A stretch of DNA of 64,000 nt. Origin: an uncultured Cellvibrio sp. Lineage in GTDB: Bacteria > Pseudomonadota > Gammaproteobacteria > Pseudomonadales > Cellvibrionaceae. A program made the position numbers and the translations under genes. Of this stretch, positions 61,279 to 64,000 are shown piece after piece (positions within the stretch are counted from its first letter, which is position 1; the number at the start of each line of letters is the position of its first letter). The stretch lies in assembly GCA_937958105.1 (NCBI GenBank), contig CALFXJ010000060.1, positions 62,001 to 126,000 on the forward strand. Direction: 5' to 3'. Below the pieces are notes generated by a model. That model saw nothing but the letters and a program-made list of their open reading frames with translations, was not told where the DNA came from and ran no database searches.

Positions 61279-62881
61279 CCTGAATGTGTGGTATGGCGCT
61301 GAGCAAGCTGCGGGTATAAGGATGCTGCGGTGTACTGAATAAAACTTCGGTTTCCCCCTCTTCCACGATTCTCCCTTTGTGCATGACAACGACCCGGTCG
61401 CAAAGAAAACGCACCACTGACATGTCATGGGAAATAAACAACATCGTTAATCCATGTTTCTGGGTGAGTGTCAGAAGCAACTCAAGTATTTGCGCGCGAA
61501 TCGTAACATCCAACGCAGAAACAGGTTCATCGGCGATGATTAATCTCGGCTTTAATGCCAGCGCCCTGGCGATCGCAATACGCTGGCGCTGTCCGCCGGA
61601 AAACTCATGTGGGTACTTGCGAATAAACCGGCGCTCGAGACCTACATCATCCATCAGCTGATTAACCTGCTCGACCACAGTAGCTTTGTCAGCAAGCCCG
61701 TGCAACAGCATGGGCTCGGCCAGAGTATCAAATACCGTCATACGCGGATTTAATGAGGCGTAGGGATCCTGAAAAATCATCTGAAGGTGGCGGCGCTGAT
61801 TTTTCAGCTCGTCTTTAGCAAGCGTACGCAAGTCTTTTCCTTGTAACAGGATTTCTCCCGACTGACTCTCAATCAAACGCATGATGCTCCGCCCCAGGGT
61901 GGACTTTCCTGATCCGGATTCACCTACCAGACCAAGAATCTCACCGCGATGAATAGTCAGGGAGATATCGTCTATGCCTTTCACAAATTTTCGACGACCA
62001 AAGAAACTTCCCGTCCGCGATTCAAAACCAGTATGCAGATGTTTAATCTGCAACAGAGGCGGCTCCGTCTTTGCAGCTGCACCCGCTATAGGCTTTGCCG
62101 TAGTTAACACTGCCCCAAACAGTTTTCGGGTATAAGGATGCTGGTGCTGAAAGACAATCTGGTCTCGCGTCCCCTGCTCCACAACCTTACCCTTCTGCAT
62201 GACAAGAATGTCATCCGCCATCATTGCGGCCACACCGAGGTCGTGGGTTATAAAAATCACGGCAAGGTCACGGGTTTTCTGTAACTGTTTGATCAGCATC
62301 AGTATTTGCTGCTGCACGGTAACATCCAGTGCCGTGGTTGGTTCATCAGCAATCAACAGTTCGGGGTCCGAAATCAGTGCCATCGCAATCATCACCCGTT
62401 GCCGCATGCCGCCGGAAAACTGATGAGGATAATCCTTGATCCTTACAGCTGCATCGCGAATACCGACCTCTTCAAGTGCTGCGATCGCTTTGGCTTCTGC
62501 CTCTTTAAGAGACATGCGGCGATGTACAATCAAAGGCTCCGTCAGTTGATCGAGGATGCGCATATACGGATTTAACGCTGTCATAGGATCCTGAAAGATC
62601 ATGCTGATCCGATGGCCGCGAATCCTGCGCAAAGATGCCTCATTCATACTCAACAGGTCGTCGCCAGCAAACAGCGCAGTGCCGTTCTCTATCTTTCCGG
62701 GAGGTGACGGAATTAAACCCAACAGGCTGTAGCAGGCCACCGATTTACCCGAACCTGATTCACCGACAATACCGAGCACTTTTCCTGCCGCCAGCGAAAA
62801 GCTCATATCTTCCACGGCCACTGTCGTACCATGCCGGGTATGAAAACAGACCTGCAGATTTTCTACCTGAAGCAGCGCCAT
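61259..62881 (-). CDS. Oligopeptide ABC transporter ATPase with two fused domains (OppDF/GsiA-like)
   Basis: A 540-residue protein. The first domain (about 1-265) has GESGSGKSVA, FSGGMRQRV (OppD type) and LLIADEPTTALD; the second (about 280-540) has GESGSGKST, FSGGQRQRI (OppF type) and LIIADEPVSALD. Both domains end with the HPYTRKL or HPYTRSL motif typical of Opp/Dpp ATPases. It resembles the GsiA-like fused ATPase of glutathione and peptide importers. The gene lies three bases after the permease gene, so this is a second, independent peptide importer beside YejABEF. The substrate cannot be told. Confidence 0.9.
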   Translation of the reverse strand: MALLQVENLQVCFHTRHGTTVAVEDMSFSLAAGKVLGIVGESGSGKSVACYSLLGLIPSPPGKIENGTALFAGDDLLSMNEASLRRIRGHRISMIFQDPMTALNPYMRILDQLTEPLIVHRRMSLKEAEAKAIAALEEVGIRDAAVRIKDYPHQFSGGMRQRVMIAMALISDPELLIADEPTTALDVTVQQQILMLIKQLQKTRDLAVIFITHDLGVAAMMADDILVMQKGKVVEQGTRDQIVFQHQHPYTRKLFGAVLTTAKPIAGAAAKTEPPLLQIKHLHTGFESRTGSFFGRRKFVKGIDDISLTIHRGEILGLVGESGSGKSTLGRSIMRLIESQSGEILLQGKDLRTLAKDELKNQRRHLQMIFQDPYASLNPRMTVFDTLAEPMLLHGLADKATVVEQVNQLMDDVGLERRFIRKYPHEFSGGQRQRIAIARALALKPRLIIADEPVSALDVTIRAQILELLLTLTQKHGLTMLFISHDMSVVRFLCDRVVVMHKGRIVEEGETEVLFSTPQHPYTRSLLSAIPHIQANSVSH

Positions 62882-62884
62882 GGG

Positions 62885-63748
62885 TCAGTCTCCTGAGGCA
62901 CGTGGGTCAAGCGCATCACGCAATCCATCGCCGAGAAAATTCAATGCGAACAACGTGATCGACAAGGTCAAAGCCGGGAAAATGAGCAGCCAGGGATATT
63001 CCTCCATGGACTCTACCCCATCAGAAATCAGCGAACCCCATGAGCTCTCCGGAGGTTGGATTCCCAGACCTAAAAAGCTGAGAAACGATTCGAGCAGGAT
63101 GACACTGGGGATGGTCAATGTGGTGTAGACAATCACCGGACCTAAAGTATTAGGGATCAGATGCCGCACAATAATCTTCCAGGGTGAGAGTCCAAGAGCA
63201 ATTGCCGCCTCAACAAATTCCTGTTGTTTCAAGCTCAGAACCTGACCGCGCACGATCCGTGCCATGGTCAACCATTCCACCGCACCAATCGCGAGAAACA
63301 GCAGCAACATACTGCTGCCAAAGATTACCGTTAATAAAATAATAAAGATGGTAAATGGCAAGGCATACAGGACATCCACCGTCCGCATCATCAACGCATC
63401 CGTGCGACCACCGAGATAACCTGCCGTTGCACCCCATAAAACTCCTATGATCAGTGCAACGGCTGTTGCAATAAATCCAACCATCAGCGAGATACGGCTG
63501 CCATACATGATGCGGGTGAGCTGATCTCGCCCGAATATATCCGTCCCAAGCCAATGGGCCGCTGAAGGAGGACTTGCCCCAAGATCCAGATTCTGCGCCT
63601 CATAAGAGTAAGGCGCGATAAAAGGTGTCAACAATGCAACGATCACCAGACACACGAGGATGCCCAGACCAGCCATGGCCATCCTGTTTTTACGCAATCG
63701 ACGAAACGCGTCCTGCGTCAGCGATGTACCTTTTTCTATCTGTTCCAT
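62885..63748 (-). CDS. Oligopeptide ABC transporter permease (OppC/DppC-like)
   Basis: A 287-residue protein. An N-terminal cytoplasmic segment with TQDAFRRLRKNRMAMAGL leads to the first helix (about 26-48), then LGTDIFGRDQLTRIMYGSRI, the family signature before the five-helix core. The EAA loop is EFVEAAIALGLSPWKIIVRH. The end LGDGLRDALDPRA is typical of OppC/DppC. It overlaps the upstream permease by one base (TGATG) and precedes the ATPase gene by three. Confidence 0.92.
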   Translation of the reverse strand: MEQIEKGTSLTQDAFRRLRKNRMAMAGLGILVCLVIVALLTPFIAPYSYEAQNLDLGASPPSAAHWLGTDIFGRDQLTRIMYGSRISLMVGFIATAVALIIGVLWGATAGYLGGRTDALMMRTVDVLYALPFTIFIILLTVIFGSSMLLLFLAIGAVEWLTMARIVRGQVLSLKQQEFVEAAIALGLSPWKIIVRHLIPNTLGPVIVYTTLTIPSVILLESFLSFLGLGIQPPESSWGSLISDGVESMEEYPWLLIFPALTLSITLFALNFLGDGLRDALDPRASGD

Positions 63749-64000
63749 CAGGTATTACTCGCAAGTTGATGTCGCAAACGCGGATTGAGCCAGACCAGGA
63801 GGATGTCCGCGATCAGATTGAAACCTACGATCAACCCCGCATAAAAGATCGTAAAGCCCAGAATCATCGTGTAATCCCGGTTAAAGGCTGCCTGTATGTA
63901 ATAACGGCCCAGGCCAGGAATCTGAAAGATACTTTCAACCACGAAGGAACCAGCGAGCAATCCGGCCATGGCAGGCCCCAGAAAAGAGACAACCGGAGTT
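63748..64000 (-). CDS. Oligopeptide ABC transporter permease (OppB/DppB-like), C-terminal part
   Basis: Only the last 84 or so residues are in the window; the frame is open to the window edge. The internal ATG at 63969 is not the real start, because the sequence before it continues the family motif (PVVSFLGPAMAGLLAGSFVV). SIFQIPGLGRYYIQAAFNRD and LLVWLNPRLRH are typical of OppB/DppB C-termini. It is the upstream partner of the OppC-like gene and shares one base with it. A binding-protein gene probably lies to the right. Confidence 0.9.
   Translation of the reverse strand, partial: TPVVSFLGPAMAGLLAGSFVVESIFQIPGLGRYYIQAAFNRDYTMILGFTIFYAGLIVGFNLIADILLVWLNPRLRHQLASNT

Noticed and set aside
1..64000. 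tRNA, rRNA, CRISPR, prophage or insertion sequence
   Set aside because: Reading the intergenic parts showed no cloverleaf-like sequence, no regularly spaced repeats and no transposase or integrase genes.

Overview
The window is a 64 kb stretch of a gammaproteobacterial chromosome. No rRNA, tRNA, CRISPR array, transposase or phage gene was seen. Many gene blocks keep the order I know from Pseudomonas: pabB/thrH/cysH, gyrA then mtaD-ubiG-mupP-yciK, fimL-nudC, and dnaQ-rnhA-methyltransferase-gloB-mltD-yej-like ABC genes. The blocks are joined differently here, and serC, hisC, aroA, rpsA and mtnA are absent from where Pseudomonas has them. Together with a type VI secretion ATPase, TPR lipoproteins and a GlyGly-CTERM-like tail, this suggests a Cellvibrionaceae-type relative of Pseudomonas. 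The family-level assignment is inference.

Layout. 1-3181: the end of a type VI secretion cluster (tssG tail, clpV). 3358-8351: a tightly overlapping four-gene operon of exported TPR proteins, two of them lipoproteins. 8709-11798: a very large bacterial homologue of the phosphorylase kinase alpha/beta subunit (GH15-like fold). 11871-16014: a mixed set of secreted and membrane proteins (beta-helix protein, Tat-exported Dabb protein, small membrane protein, cyclophilin with a C-terminal sorting tail, HPP-family membrane protein). 16105-19367: a copper-handling operon (metal-binding-like small protein, TolC-family lipoprotein, Tat-exported multicopper oxidase) behind a promoter with a long MerR-type spacer. 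19401-23231: a DUF2339 multi-membrane protein and an unknown lipoprotein.

23462-36697: metabolism. This holds folate (pabB), thrH, a dienelactone-hydrolase-like enzyme, sulfate assimilation (cysH, cysN, cysD), sugar nucleotides (manC, galU, manB), cmk and pyrF. CysH carries the four cysteines of the iron-sulfur APS-reductase type and CysN has no fused APS kinase, so sulfate is probably reduced directly from APS. 36799-45535: tyrA-pheA and gyrA on the minus strand, with mtaD-ubiG-mupP-yciK divergent from gyrA. 45538-45710: three copies of a palindromic intergenic repeat. 45786-53058: a minus-strand run of msrA, sohB, an unknown membrane protein, nudC, fimL, dnaQ, rnhA and a methyltransferase. 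53149-55659: gloB and mltD. 55688-64000: a complete YejABEF-like peptide importer, tail to tail with a second Opp/Dpp-type importer that runs off the window end.

Most convergent gene pairs are separated by long, nearly perfect bidirectional hairpins. Many genes start with GTG or TTG, and several starts given here were chosen from the Shine-Dalgarno spacing. The items most worth a second look are the phosphorylase-kinase-like protein, the TPR lipoprotein operon beside the T6SS, the sorting-tailed cyclophilin, the copper operon without a visible RND pump, the degenerate phosphotransfer sites of FimL, and the hairpin leader of the PRC-barrel gene. No clearly undescribed multi-gene system was found.
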